Part shown: positions 1-9,599 of the stretch, one piece after another
How the letters are laid out: each line of letters starts with the position of its first letter
How positions within the stretch are numbered: position 1 is the first letter of the stretch
Source of the DNA: Fibrobacter sp.
Lineage (GTDB): Bacteria; Fibrobacterota; Chitinivibrionia; Chitinivibrionales; Chitinispirillaceae
Direction: 5' to 3'
DNA length: 64,000 bases
Assembly (NCBI GenBank): GCA_012519985.1
Contig: JAAYPC010000046.1
Coordinates: forward strand, 1 to 64,000
Notes under the pieces: model-generated
The model's input: only the letters and a program-made list of their open reading frames with translations
Databases searched by the model: none
What the model was told of the DNA's origin: nothing
Translations under genes and position numbers: made by a program

Positions 1-124
1 TCGACATTTGGAGTTCCAAACTCGACATTTGGAGTTCTGAACTCAAGCTTAGCAGTTCTGATCTCGAGCTTCGGAGTTTTAATCTCTACCTTGGAAGTTT
101 TTCTCGACCTTCGGAGTTTTGATT
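1..124. repeat. 21-bp tandem repeat array 1 (about 6 copies, cut by left edge)
   Basis: Six head-to-tail units start at 1, 22, 43, 64, 85 and 104; all are 21 bp except the fifth (19 bp). Each begins TCNANC and has a core close to TTCGGAGTTTTGAT. The first two units are nearly identical and later ones diverge. The array reaches the window edge, so its true length is unknown. The plus-strand frame starting at base 1 stays open as a 7-residue repeat (S-T-F-G-V-L-N type) up to a TGA at 125, but there is no start or other coding sign. It lies downstream of the BatA-like gene. Its sequence is unrelated to the arrays at 11594 and 53771, but the period is the same. Confidence 0.85.
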
Positions 125-351
125 GATGGCCATTACTGTTTACACGATGGCTTATTTGATGCTCAATGTCGCCTTATCTTGGAAAGCAAAGAAAGATGTA
201 CGAACTCGTCATAGCAATAGCCAGTTAAAAAGTGGCTAATTTTATCGATTATAGGCAATTATTGGATGTTATTTCATTAATATGGAATTTTCCCAGGATC
301 TTCTTCTCTTAATCTACTCTTAAGGGCTGAATATCCAGTCTTTAATTATTT
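125..351. other. non-coding gap with a 39-bp motif shared with the GH5 upstream region
   Basis: No gene is seen here. Bases 246-284 (starting CGATTATAGG, ending ATTAATATG) match 54247-54285 at 34 of 39 positions without gaps. At 54247 the same motif reads as a good promoter upstream of a glycoside hydrolase; here the -35-like box is degenerate (TAGGCA) and no plus-strand gene follows, so it may be a relic. In both places the motif lies about 120-170 bp after a 21-bp tandem array. Confidence 0.5.
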
Positions 352-2298
352 TCACTTGCGTTCCCATAGCAACAATTCAGCTAAAATAAGTGAAGCAAGG
401 ATCACCCATATCAAATTATTTAAAAGCGTCTGACCTCTGTTGGAAACGGCTTCGAGGAAATTTTCTTTGCTTTTCACTATGATATTGGGATACCTGTCAG
501 TGTCTGGTAATGAATACTCAAGAACACTTTCGGATGAATCGGGTTGAACAGCAAGAAAAAAAGATGGTTGACCAGCAGGTACAATTTTATAGATACCCGG
601 TTTTTCGTAATGAAAAAATGGCTGATTTTTATGAACAATCTTTATCAGCTTTGACTGGTCATCAAAAATTGTCATATCAGAACCAGAACCGAAAAAGGGG
701 TTTCTGTACAATTTTCCTGCTACGTAGGATTCACCAGTAAGTTTGTTGATAGACAAAACATATCTGCATATCCGATCGATCATCGGTACGAAAAAGCCGG
801 TTTCACTGAGATTGTTTGCATCAGTCACTCCCAGAGGAGTTGTCAGGATAAGCCATGAACGTCCACTTTTATCGGATGTTTTTATCAATAACGGCGAGCC
901 ATCTGTAAGCCTCAGCAACACCTCACCTTCAATACCGCTGCATCTTCTGTAAATAGCAACATCTTCGCTGCGTATTTTGGGGAAATGCTGCCAGAGTTGC
1001 GAGGTGGTATCTGGAAGAACCGGAGAAAGAGGGGTTTTGTATTCGTGGACAGTATGGTGATTCGAAGAGTTCAGCGACTCAACGAGAATTGCATTCTTTT
1101 CATTCTTATCCACCGCGCAAGCAAATATCACTGGTTTCCTGACAGTTGCAGGATCACTCAGGAATGCATTCAAAGCATAAGAAGGGCTTTTCAGTTCATT
1201 GAGAATTATCAGATCCGCAGAATCCAGATCATCGAAAGTAATCTCTGTACCATCCTTAAGAATTACAGGCCCCCAATAATCTTTGGTGGATGCATTTAAG
1301 GCAAAAGCGATTGGTTTGCATCTGGTTTTATCACCCACTATTACTACTCGCCTGGAACCTGATGCCTGCTGAACAAAATAAGCTTGGTTATCAAAAATTA
1401 AAGGGTCCTGTGACTTCAGAGACATCTTTCCCATCAGATTACCCGATGAAAAACTGCTGGTTATCTCTACTGGTTTTCCCTCGTTTTCCGATATCTGTAC
1501 TTGCACTCTGCCAATGCGCATTCTGCCGGTTTCAGCTATCAGTTCCCCTTTTTTAAGTGATTTTCCTTGAGCCTTAACAAAGGTACTTACTGTTATATTG
1601 TTCTGGGTCCTGATCTCTGCACCAGATAAAGAGTAATTCCAGGGTTTATCCGGAGTAACTGGTATACAAACCACAGTAATTCTTTTATCAAGTGCGGAGA
1701 CTCCTTTTTCCAGTGCCGATTTTAACGGGACCTGAAAGTCGCTCAGAATAATTAAAAACGGATTAACTTCAAAATTTGTATTCTTAATCTGCTCCAGAGC
1801 ATTTTCCAGGTCAGATGGAGAATGGCTGCTTATGAACTGCGTGGATTTTTCTTTTAGGACAAAATTCCTGCTTTCATGGTCAAAAATGAAAAGTTTCGAT
1901 ACATTCGGAATTAACTTGTGTAAGGAATCGATTATACTGTGTGATAATTGTCCGATACTCATCGGTCCATCGGTGTAATCCATGCTTAAGGTGGGATCAA
2001 CCCACAGATATACCGGTGTTTGAGGATAGTGAAGTTTATTAAGAGGTTCTGAGGAGTTAAATGGCCTGGCAAATAAGGCTATTATTACAGCGGCAATAGC
2101 ACAACGAGTCAGCAGTTGTAATAATTTGCGCAGATTACGGGTTTTCCTCTGAATAACTGCATTTTGAGTAAAGAAGCGGAGAGTAGAGAAATTTAAACTG
2201 ATTGTTCTTGGACGTTTGAGAAAATGGATCAGTACGATCAGAACAATAAAAGCAAGTGCAAAGAAAAACTGAGGATTAAAAAAAGAAATACTGCTCAA
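352..2298 (-). CDS. BatA-like membrane protein with a VWA-like region
   Basis: A 648-aa protein with the N-terminal layout of the BatA/aerotolerance-regulator family. Membrane segments lie at about residues 7-27 and 60-80, followed by a short basic linker and a von Willebrand A-like fold beginning near residue 95. The metal-binding motif is degenerate (D-P-T-L-S instead of DxSxS). A long periplasmic region follows, and a last membrane helix at about 628-645 precedes the basic tail WERK. The start is a TTG overlapping the stop of the DUF58 gene by 4 bp (TTGA), with GGAAG upstream. DUF58 plus BatA-type proteins usually occur with MoxR ATPases in systems that assemble or protect envelope complexes; no MoxR gene is visible here. 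The exact substrate is unknown. Confidence 0.75.
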   Translation of the reverse strand: MSSISFFNPQFFFALAFIVLIVLIHFLKRPRTISLNFSTLRFFTQNAVIQRKTRNLRKLLQLLTRCAIAAVIIALFARPFNSSEPLNKLHYPQTPVYLWVDPTLSMDYTDGPMSIGQLSHSIIDSLHKLIPNVSKLFIFDHESRNFVLKEKSTQFISSHSPSDLENALEQIKNTNFEVNPFLIILSDFQVPLKSALEKGVSALDKRITVVCIPVTPDKPWNYSLSGAEIRTQNNITVSTFVKAQGKSLKKGELIAETGRMRIGRVQVQISENEGKPVEITSSFSSGNLMGKMSLKSQDPLIFDNQAYFVQQASGSRRVVIVGDKTRCKPIAFALNASTKDYWGPVILKDGTEITFDDLDSADLIILNELKSPSYALNAFLSDPATVRKPVIFACAVDKNEKNAILVESLNSSNHHTVHEYKTPLSPVLPDTTSQLWQHFPKIRSEDVAIYRRCSGIEGEVLLRLTDGSPLLIKTSDKSGRSWLILTTPLGVTDANNLSETGFFVPMIDRICRYVLSINKLTGESYVAGKLYRNPFFGSGSDMTIFDDQSKLIKIVHKNQPFFHYEKPGIYKIVPAGQPSFFLAVQPDSSESVLEYSLPDTDRYPNIIVKSKENFLEAVSNRGQTLLNNLIWVILASLILAELLLWERK

Positions 2299-3185
2299 AA
2301 CAGGCGCTTCCTTTTCTCAAGCACCCTGAACAGTGCTTTTTCAAAAGATTCATCTGTACAGATAAGATTGAAATCTATCTGCATTTCCTTGCATGCATTT
2401 TCAATGGTTTTTTTATGGTTTTGCAACCCGTCTCTGAAAAATCCTGAAGCAGTTTTCCCATCAAGCATTAATTGTCTGCCGGTTTCCAGATCATGCATCT
2501 GATAGGAGGAGGAAGAGGAAAAATCCAGTTCAAACGGATCCAGAATCCAAAACAGGATCACATCCTGCCGTTTGAATCTTAAATGTCGTAAAGACCGTAT
2601 GATCTCCTGCGGATCATCAAAGAGATCTGAGATAATGATGCACATCCCCCGTCTGTTGATTCTTCTGGCTAGAGACTCTATTGCCAGACCACAGCGGGTT
2701 TCATCACTGGCTTCCAGCTTAGCGAGTGTGGAAAAAATGTTTTTCAATTGAATATTGGTCGAATGGGGAGGCAGATAGGCACCCAGATTTTCATCAAAAC
2801 AAGCCAGTCCGACCGCATCTCTCTGCTTTATCAGGATAGCACTTAGAGAAGCAGCAAGAGTGCGGGCATATTCAAATCTGCTCATGAATTTACCTGAGGT
2901 AAATTTCATTGAAGCGCTTTTATCTACAAGAATATTTGCAAAAAGATTGGTTTCATCTTCAAAAAGCCTCACTACCGTTTTATCTGTTTTGGCGAATTTT
3001 CGCCAGTCGATCTTTCGGGCAGCTTCCCCCTGAAGATAAGGACGATACTCCAGAAATTCTGCAGAAAAACCATGATAAGGGCTTTTATGCAGTCCTGCAA
3101 TCATCCCTTCCACAATCAGTTTAGCTCTAAGACTCAGATTCAGAGCCGCCAATTGCTCAGGTTTTGGTAATGTTGATGCTTTCAT
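2295..3185 (-). CDS. DUF58 domain protein (VWA-type)
   Basis: A 296-aa cytoplasmic protein with the DUF58 signature: the conserved R-P-Y-x-x-G-(D/E)-x-x-R-x-I-D-W-(R/K) stretch near residues 45-65, followed by a VWA domain with an intact MIDAS-type motif D-K-S-A-S. DUF58 proteins pair with MoxR ATPases and BatA-like membrane proteins. The next gene, overlapping by 4 bp, is such a BatA-like protein, so the two probably act together. The ATG at 3185 is chosen because ACAGGA precedes it and homology begins soon after; an in-frame TTG at 3224 would add 13 residues. It follows hflX by 45 bp (6 bp if the TTG is used), which suggests one transcript. Confidence 0.8.
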   Translation of the reverse strand: MKASTLPKPEQLAALNLSLRAKLIVEGMIAGLHKSPYHGFSAEFLEYRPYLQGEAARKIDWRKFAKTDKTVVRLFEDETNLFANILVDKSASMKFTSGKFMSRFEYARTLAASLSAILIKQRDAVGLACFDENLGAYLPPHSTNIQLKNIFSTLAKLEASDETRCGLAIESLARRINRRGMCIIISDLFDDPQEIIRSLRHLRFKRQDVILFWILDPFELDFSSSSSYQMHDLETGRQLMLDGKTASGFFRDGLQNHKKTIENACKEMQIDFNLICTDESFEKALFRVLEKRKRLF

Positions 3186-3230
3186 GGTTCCTGTAAACTG
3201 CCCCGAAGATAATAGCTTTGGCAAAGGAGA

Positions 3231-4397
3231 CTATTGTTCATAACGGTTGAGGTTTTTTGTCTTTTTATCTATGATTTGAGCCATCTGTTTTTCTTTTTCA
3301 AAGCATTTGATCTCATTGGCGATGCATTCTTTTAAAGCAGAAATATCGTTTTTATTAAAAGCAGATATAAAAATAGCTTGTGGATAGGCCAGAGAGAGCC
3401 GTTTCCTGAGAAATGGGTCTTCAATCAGATCTATTTTATTAAAAACCAGGATTGAAGGGATTTTATCTGCATTAAGTTCATTTAGGACATTATGTACAGT
3501 CTGCAGTTGCTGATCAATCCATTCACTCGATGCATCCATTACCAGTATCAGCAAATCCGATTCCGAGACAACACTTAATGTGCTTTTAAATGAGGCGATA
3601 AGCTGATGGGGTAATTTACGGATAAAGCCAACGGTATCAGACATAACGATATTGCCGACACCGGGAATAAATGCCCTGCGACTTGAAGTGTCCAGAGTGG
3701 CAAAAAGCTTATCCTCCACCAGCACTTCGCTTTTGCATAATGCATTAAGGATAGAGGATTTTCCTACGTTGGTGTATCCCACAAGAGAAACTTTGAATGT
3801 CTGTTCTCTGCTTTTTCTCTGAATAATACGGTTCTGTTCAATTTTTTTAAGTTTTTCCGTGAGCTCAGAGATCTTTTTTTTCACTAGCCTTCTGTCTACT
3901 TCAAGCTGTTTTTCACCAGGTCCCTTTGTCCCTATCCCTCCTACCTGCTGTGAGAAATGAGTCCAGGCATGAGTCAAACGCGGGTAAAGCAGACGCATCT
4001 GCGCAAGTTCAACCTGAATTCTTGCTTCATTGGTACGGGCATGCTTGGCAAATATATCGAGGATCAACTGTCCCCTATCGATGACTTTTCCCTGAACCAG
4101 TTTTTCGATATTTCTTATTTGTCCGGGAGAAAGTTGAGCATCTATAACCAGTGTATTTGCAGAAGCAGTTTTCATGGTTCTGCTTATCTCTTCCAGTTTC
4201 CCTGTACCCAGGTATGTTGAAGCAACCGGACGCTCACGTTTCTGATTTATCATGGAAACCACCTGAGCTCCCGCAGTGTTGCACAACAATTGCATCTCCT
4301 GCATGTCTTCCTCAAAAAGTCCGGGATTAGTATCAGATGTTAAAAGACCTGCAATAATAACTCTTTCCGTTTTATCTATAACGTTATTTTTGATCAT
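3231..4397 (-). CDS. hflX: GTPase HflX
   Basis: HflX is a ribosome-associated GTPase of the TRAFAC class that splits or rescues 70S ribosomes under stress. The 388-aa product has the HflX N-terminal domain (about 1-180, with the conserved GxGTKGPGE segment near 153-162), a basic coiled coil (about 165-198) and a G domain with G1 GYTNVGKSS (206-214), G3 DTVGF (254-258) and G4 NKID. Length is normal for the short HflX type. An AGAAGGA ribosome binding site precedes the ATG. It lies 27 bp after map, suggesting one operon that continues into the DUF58 and BatA-like genes. Confidence 0.93.
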   Translation of the reverse strand: MIKNNVIDKTERVIIAGLLTSDTNPGLFEEDMQEMQLLCNTAGAQVVSMINQKRERPVASTYLGTGKLEEISRTMKTASANTLVIDAQLSPGQIRNIEKLVQGKVIDRGQLILDIFAKHARTNEARIQVELAQMRLLYPRLTHAWTHFSQQVGGIGTKGPGEKQLEVDRRLVKKKISELTEKLKKIEQNRIIQRKSREQTFKVSLVGYTNVGKSSILNALCKSEVLVEDKLFATLDTSSRRAFIPGVGNIVMSDTVGFIRKLPHQLIASFKSTLSVVSESDLLILVMDASSEWIDQQLQTVHNVLNELNADKIPSILVFNKIDLIEDPFLRKRLSLAYPQAIFISAFNKNDISALKECIANEIKCFEKEKQMAQIIDKKTKNLNRYEQ

Positions 4398-4424
4398 GTC
4401 CTTCTTTTATACTCGTTGGATTTA

Positions 4425-5345
4425 TTATTTGTATAAGGTGTCACCGACTTTTAGTCTGACATTCAACTCTCGTTGCATCGGGGTTAGAGTAAGTATTTCG
4501 GCTCCACTTTCGGTGACCAGTATCGTATGTTCAAATTGTGCAGAAAGAGAACCATCCCTGGTTCTTACAGTCCAGCCGTCCTTGCGATCGGTTATCACGG
4601 CATAATGCCCCAGGTTTATCATGGGTTCGACAGTAAAGGTCATTCCAGGTTCCAGAATTATCGATTCACTATCTGGTTCTATATGATGAAATACCGAAAA
4701 ATGCTCATGAAAAGTTTTACCGATTCCATGGCCGGTATACTGCTGCACCACAGAGCAACCCTTTGATTTAACAAAAGGTTCTATTGCCTCGGCAACAGCC
4801 TGCAAAGGTACTCCCGGCTTAACAGCATCTATTCCCCTTATCAATGCCTGGGCAGTAATATCAACCAGTTGACGCGCCTTCTCAGAAACCCCTCCTATCA
4901 TAAAAGTCTCTGAAGAATCCGCGTAATAACCATCTACTATAGTAGTCAAATCGACATTTACTATATCACCATCTTCAAGAAACTCATCCGGAGATGGAAT
5001 GCCATGACATACGATATTATTACGGGAGATGCAGGCCGATTTGGGGTAACCATGATATCCCAGACACGCCGGTGTATGCCCATGTTTAATTGTATATTGA
5101 TGAACGAGAGTGTCTAGATACTCCGTGCTGACTCCGGCCTTAACAAACGGACGGATATAATCCAGTAATTCACCGTTAAAAGCTCCCGCTTTTCTCATCT
5201 TTTCAATTTCCAGACCAGTCTTTATCAGACGGTTCTTTTTGGGAACCAATTTCTTAGATGCATTCTTTTTCAGATCTTCAAACAGATGGCATTTTTTGTA
5301 TTTTTTCCCACTTCCGCACCAGCACAAATCATTTCGTTCAATCAT
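4425..5345 (-). CDS. map: type I methionine aminopeptidase with N-terminal SEC-C zinc motif
   Basis: Removes the initiator methionine from new proteins. The first 25 residues carry a SEC-C type zinc knuckle (C-W-C-G-S-G-K-K-Y-K-K-C-H), then a linker, then a full pita-bread MetAP domain (about 45-300). Visible metal ligands are two Asp around VDLTTIVDGYYAD, His in GHGIGKTFHE, Glu in TVEPMIN and Glu in QFEHTIL. The SEC-C extension is a known variant that tethers MetAP near the ribosome or SecA-like partners. It is the first gene of the apparent operon map-hflX-DUF58-BatA. The ribosome binding site is weak. Confidence 0.93.
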   Translation of the reverse strand: MIERNDLCWCGSGKKYKKCHLFEDLKKNASKKLVPKKNRLIKTGLEIEKMRKAGAFNGELLDYIRPFVKAGVSTEYLDTLVHQYTIKHGHTPACLGYHGYPKSACISRNNIVCHGIPSPDEFLEDGDIVNVDLTTIVDGYYADSSETFMIGGVSEKARQLVDITAQALIRGIDAVKPGVPLQAVAEAIEPFVKSKGCSVVQQYTGHGIGKTFHEHFSVFHHIEPDSESIILEPGMTFTVEPMINLGHYAVITDRKDGWTVRTRDGSLSAQFEHTILVTESGAEILTLTPMQRELNVRLKVGDTLYK

Positions 5346-5949
5346 AATACGCCAGTTTCCCCAAGAAATGCTGAAAATTTCAGCCGTTTTAATTATTTAA
5401 GAAAAATAATGTAACTACTCAGGTATCTGATGGCAAAAAACAAGGCAATAATATCAAATCGGGAAAAAAATAAGAATTAATACCAAAACAATGTCAAATC
5501 AGAAGTAATCTGAAAAAAATATCTAAACGAAGAATTGGCAGTGAAAAAACTCCTTATTCTTCAAGGTTTATCTGATTAGGTATTATTTCTTATTCTTTTG
5601 GCGATTGTTTCTTATCTCACCCAGTTATTTGTCTCAATACCTGAATAGTTACGAAAATATACATATTTTATCAGCAGTATTTCATATAGTTTACGAGACC
5701 AGACTCCAGTTTATTGACCGTTTAACATGAAAATTTTAATTATTCGATGTATGTCAAATGAGTGTACTGAAGTCCATAAGCGCCGGAAAAGTGAGTGATC
5801 TTGATTTTGCTCTGGCCTGCTTGATGGGAAGGCAGAAAAATACGCAACCTGGAAAATAATGCTCAAATCCAAAGATTTTTAACGGGTTATAGTCATCCAT
5901 AAAGTCACAGCGGAAAAATGCAGGAGCAGCTTATTTTCAGTTTTTCCAC
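5346..5949. other. 604-bp gene-free gap
   Basis: This space lies between map and the end of trmFO, both on the minus strand, so it should hold the promoter of the map operon and the end of the trmFO transcript. The left half contains the inverted-repeat element at 5456-5621. The right half (5622-5949) has several short open stretches broken by stops, for example one beginning ATGAAAATTTTAATTATTCG near 5727, but no convincing gene, RNA or terminator. Confidence 0.6.
5456..5621. repeat. inverted-repeat element, copy 1
   Basis: An AT-rich block of about 160 bp that aligns along its whole length with 21644-21800. Shared blocks include AAAACAAT, AATCAGAAGTAAT, TCTAAAC and AGGTATT. Its two ends are imperfect inverted repeats: the right end read in reverse (CGCCAAAAGAATAAGAAATA) matches the left end of copy 2 (CGCCAAAATAAGAAATAATA). 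The layout fits a MITE-like or palindromic intergenic repeat. No transposase lies nearby. It sits in the gap upstream of map. Confidence 0.7.
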
Positions 5950-7296
5950 TTAAATAACATCTGCGCACTTATACACTTCCTGTTTCCACTGATCAAACGT
6001 CAGGAGTGCTTCTTTGCAAATAATCTCTTTTTTTTCTTTCTTACCGATTCTTTTACGCCCAGGTGATTCAAATGCAGGGAAAAGACCAAAATGGATGTTA
6101 GAGGGACAGAATGGCTCAACCGTGGATGCAGTAATGTGATTTAACAATGCACCGGTAGCAGTATTTAATGGTGGTCTCTTTATTTTAACACCTCTGATTC
6201 TGGAAACCAGAAACAACGCAGCAAGATGACCTGTAGCAATACTCTCTGTGTATCCCTCATTACCACAGATCTGTCCTGCCAAAAAAAGGTTTTCCTCTTC
6301 ACGGAAAGAAAGATCTGGGCTGAGAAGACGCGGAGAATCAAAATAGGTGTTGCGATGGATACTTCCATAACGCAGGAATTCTGCATTGCCAAGCCCTGGA
6401 ATAAGCCGAAACACATTTTGCTGTTCTGGGATGGTAAGCCTGGTTTGAAATCCCACCATATTGTAACTACTCCCGGATGCATTCTCCCTGCGCAATTGAC
6501 ATACAGCGTAGGGACGCCGGCCGCTTCGCGGGTCGATTAAACCTACAGGGCGAAGTGTACCATAAGCCAGAGCATCAAACCCACGTGAGGCGGAAACCTC
6601 CACGGGTAAACATGCCTCAAAAAATCGTTCGGATTCAAATTCCCTTGCATTCACCCGGTCCGCATTTCGCAACGCTTCATAAAATCTTCGATATTCTTCT
6701 TCGGTAAAAGGACAGTTGATATAATCCCCTTCCCCTTCTTCCCATCTTGAAGCCCTGAATGCAATAGAGAAGTCTATTGAATCGGTACTCACTATAGGAG
6801 CGATGGCATCATAAAAATGCAATGTATCTGAAGGAAAGCGACTTTTCAGCCAGGAGGTAAGCTTTTCGGATGCCAGTGGACCTGCAGCAATAATGCAGTA
6901 TGGGTGCTCTGAAGGAGGAGATTCCATTTCTGAGCAGGTCATCTTAATTAAAGGATTACTTAATAATAAAGATTGAACATCTCGGGAGAAAAGCTCCCTG
7001 TCTACTGCCAGAGCCGAACCAGCAGCTACTGCATTACGTCTGGCTGCCATAAGTAATGGACTCTCAAGAGAGACAAGCTCTTCCTTGAGTAATCCGTGGG
7101 CTGATGGTAACTGTTGTGATTTCAGAGAATTAGAACAAACCAACTCCGCAGGAAGTCCGGTTTTATGAGCCGGACTCTTCCATTGAGGACGTGCTTCGTA
7201 AAGTTCAACAGAAATCCCATTGCGTGCAAGCACCAAAGCAGCTTCGGAACCGGCTAAACCGGCTCCTATCACCGCAACTGTTTTATTCTCTGTCAT
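5950..7296 (-). CDS. trmFO: methylenetetrahydrofolate-tRNA (uracil-5-)-methyltransferase TrmFO
   Basis: A folate- and FAD-dependent enzyme that makes m5U54 in the T loop of tRNA. The 448-aa product starts with the FAD dinucleotide-binding motif (GAGLAG, 11-16). It keeps the catalytic-type cysteines in ELVCSNSLK (about residue 54) and FEACLPVE (about residue 228), plus the conserved GLIDPRSGRRPYA block and the C-terminal FAD-contacting GNEGYTESIATG block. Length matches the family. It sits 14 bp after topA, the classical topA-trmFO pair, and is probably translated from the same mRNA; no strong ribosome binding site is visible. Confidence 0.95.
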   Translation of the reverse strand: MTENKTVAVIGAGLAGSEAALVLARNGISVELYEARPQWKSPAHKTGLPAELVCSNSLKSQQLPSAHGLLKEELVSLESPLLMAARRNAVAAGSALAVDRELFSRDVQSLLLSNPLIKMTCSEMESPPSEHPYCIIAAGPLASEKLTSWLKSRFPSDTLHFYDAIAPIVSTDSIDFSIAFRASRWEEGEGDYINCPFTEEEYRRFYEALRNADRVNAREFESERFFEACLPVEVSASRGFDALAYGTLRPVGLIDPRSGRRPYAVCQLRRENASGSSYNMVGFQTRLTIPEQQNVFRLIPGLGNAEFLRYGSIHRNTYFDSPRLLSPDLSFREEENLFLAGQICGNEGYTESIATGHLAALFLVSRIRGVKIKRPPLNTATGALLNHITASTVEPFCPSNIHFGLFPAFESPGRKRIGKKEKKEIICKEALLTFDQWKQEVYKCADVI

Positions 7297-7310
7297 GGAA
7301 GAAAGCGCTA

Positions 7311-9599
7311 TTAATCAATTTTCTCTTCTGAAACGGTTTCAGGGTCAGTGTTTCCTGAAACAGGGAATTCCGTCTTGCATGATGGGCATTTCAATGCATT
7401 TCCACTACGTTTGGATTCCTTATGCACTAACATGGGAAATCCGCATTTACCGCATTTCTGAGCTACAGGACGATCCCAGGTAGCAAATGTGCAGTCCGGA
7501 TACTCACTGCATCCAAAAAAGATCTTGCCTCTGCGGGTTTTACGCTCTACCAGTGATCCTTTGCAGCCATCCTGAGGACAGCTCACCCCGGTAGATATCG
7601 ATTTAGTGTTTTTACATTCAGGGAACCTGGAACAACCCAGGAATCTGCTGCCATTCATGGAGAGCACAACCATTGGAGCTCCACATTTATCACAAAGCTC
7701 ATCGGTTTTCAGATTTTCGCTTTTTTCCAATGGCTCTGTATACTTGCATGAAGGGAAACCCTGACAAGCCAGGAATTTTCCGTTACGGCTCCATTTGATA
7801 ACCAGCGGATGTTCCTTACATGAAGGACACTGTCGGTCAGTAACCTCCTGATTCTGAGCCCGGAGATCCTTTATGCTTTGACGTACATCATTGAGTCTTC
7901 CGGAAAATGGCCCATAAAACTCTTTTAAGACCTCTATCCAGTCGGCATTTCCTTCTTCTACTTTATCTAAAGAGTTCTCCATTTCGGCAGTAAAACCGAC
8001 ATCAAAGACATCTGTAAACTCTTTCACCAGTATGTTTTTAACCATGAAACCTACCTCTGAAGGCACGAATCTACGGTTTTCAAGATTTACATATTTTCGT
8101 CTTTTCAGAGTATCGATAATCTGGGCATAAGTGCTGGGACGTCCGATTCCTTTATCTTCAAGCTCACGAACCAGCGATGCTTCGGTATAACGAGGTGGCG
8201 GTTGAGTAAAATGCTGTTTATCCAGAAGCTTATTCAGGTTAACTTTTGTATTGACCTTCAATTCAGGAAGCCTCTCGTTCTGGCTCTCGGCATTGGCATC
8301 TGAATTATCTTCGACAGTTTCATCATAAAGAGCCAGAAAGCCTTCGAACTTGATAATCGATCCAGTGGTGCGGAAAATGCAGCTATCTGCTTCAATATCC
8401 ACTCTGGTGGAATCGAAAATCGCATTTTCCATCTGTGAAGCCAGAAAACGTTTCCATATAAGCTCATAGAGTCGATACTGATCTCTGGAAAGATAGTGCT
8501 TAACCCTTTCCGGAGAAAACTCAAGATTTACCTGTGAAGGCCTGATGGCTTCGTGGGCATCCTGGGCGTTTTTCTTTTTTCCGTAGAAACGCGGTTGAGG
8601 CGGCAGATGTCGGTTGTCAAAAAGTGCTCCAATAACTTTTCTGGCATCCTGCAAAGCTTCCTGCGCGATTCTGGTTGAATCGGTACGCATGTATGTAATT
8701 AGTCCCAGAGAACCTAATTCACCCAGCTCAAGTCCTTCATATAACTGCTGAGCAACCATCATTGTCTTGGCAGCAGAAAATCCAAGTTTTCTGGCAGCTT
8801 CCTGCTGAAGAGTACTGGTGATAAAAGGTGGATATGGTTTCCTCTGCTTTTCTGACCTGACAACATCGATGACAGTAAAGTTCTTTCCTTTCAGCCGGTC
8901 AATAATGCTTTTTGCGGTAGTCTCATTGGGAATCAGAGGATTTTCCTGGTCTCCCTTGAATCCATCAACCGAAAAAAGCTTGGCTGAAAACTGAGAATCA
9001 TTATATTCGAAGAGTCCCTGAATCGACCAGTATTCTTTCTGCACAAATGCCCTGATCAACTCTTCTCGCTCGCAAATCAGGCGCAATGCAACCGACTGCA
9101 CTCTTCCAGCACTCAGTCCTTTAAAAACGGTCCGCCACAGTATTGGAGAAACCTGGTATCCTACGATACGGTCAAGAATTCTTCTGGCCTGCTGAGCATT
9201 GACTTTGTTCATGTCGATCTCTTTAGGCTGCTCAAAGGCTGCCAGTACCGCTCGCTTAGTTATTTCATTAAACATGACCCGCTTAATACTGGCATTCTCA
9301 GTTTTAATGGTTTCTGCCACGTGCCAGGCAATAGCTTCTCCTTCGCGGTCAGGGTCGGGCGCCAGAAACACATTTTCTACTTTCATCGCCTCGCTCTTTA
9401 ATTCACGCAATACCTTCCGCTTACCTTTTGAAGGAATATACTTGGGCCGGAAATCCTTCTCGATATCGACCCCAAGCTCCTTTTCAGGCAAATCAATGAT
9501 ATGCCCCATAGTAGCCCTGACAGCATAATCTTTCCCCAGATACTTGGAAATAGTCTTACACTTTGCCGGTGACTCAACAATTACTAAGTGTTTTGCCAT
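7311..9599 (-). CDS. topA: DNA topoisomerase I
   Basis: Type IA topoisomerase that relaxes negative supercoils. The 762-aa product has a TOPRIM domain (Glu9 in VIVESPAK; DPDREGE near 82-88), the catalytic Tyr303 in ITYMRTDSTR and the usual toroidal core to about residue 580. Four C-terminal zinc-ribbon-like segments follow from about 595 to 745, each with paired CxxC-type cysteines (the third starts CPQDGC). The number of fingers is within the family range. AAGGAAA precedes the ATG. It is followed by trmFO in the usual order. Confidence 0.96.
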   Translation of the reverse strand: MAKHLVIVESPAKCKTISKYLGKDYAVRATMGHIIDLPEKELGVDIEKDFRPKYIPSKGKRKVLRELKSEAMKVENVFLAPDPDREGEAIAWHVAETIKTENASIKRVMFNEITKRAVLAAFEQPKEIDMNKVNAQQARRILDRIVGYQVSPILWRTVFKGLSAGRVQSVALRLICEREELIRAFVQKEYWSIQGLFEYNDSQFSAKLFSVDGFKGDQENPLIPNETTAKSIIDRLKGKNFTVIDVVRSEKQRKPYPPFITSTLQQEAARKLGFSAAKTMMVAQQLYEGLELGELGSLGLITYMRTDSTRIAQEALQDARKVIGALFDNRHLPPQPRFYGKKKNAQDAHEAIRPSQVNLEFSPERVKHYLSRDQYRLYELIWKRFLASQMENAIFDSTRVDIEADSCIFRTTGSIIKFEGFLALYDETVEDNSDANAESQNERLPELKVNTKVNLNKLLDKQHFTQPPPRYTEASLVRELEDKGIGRPSTYAQIIDTLKRRKYVNLENRRFVPSEVGFMVKNILVKEFTDVFDVGFTAEMENSLDKVEEGNADWIEVLKEFYGPFSGRLNDVRQSIKDLRAQNQEVTDRQCPSCKEHPLVIKWSRNGKFLACQGFPSCKYTEPLEKSENLKTDELCDKCGAPMVVLSMNGSRFLGCSRFPECKNTKSISTGVSCPQDGCKGSLVERKTRRGKIFFGCSEYPDCTFATWDRPVAQKCGKCGFPMLVHKESKRSGNALKCPSCKTEFPVSGNTDPETVSEEKID

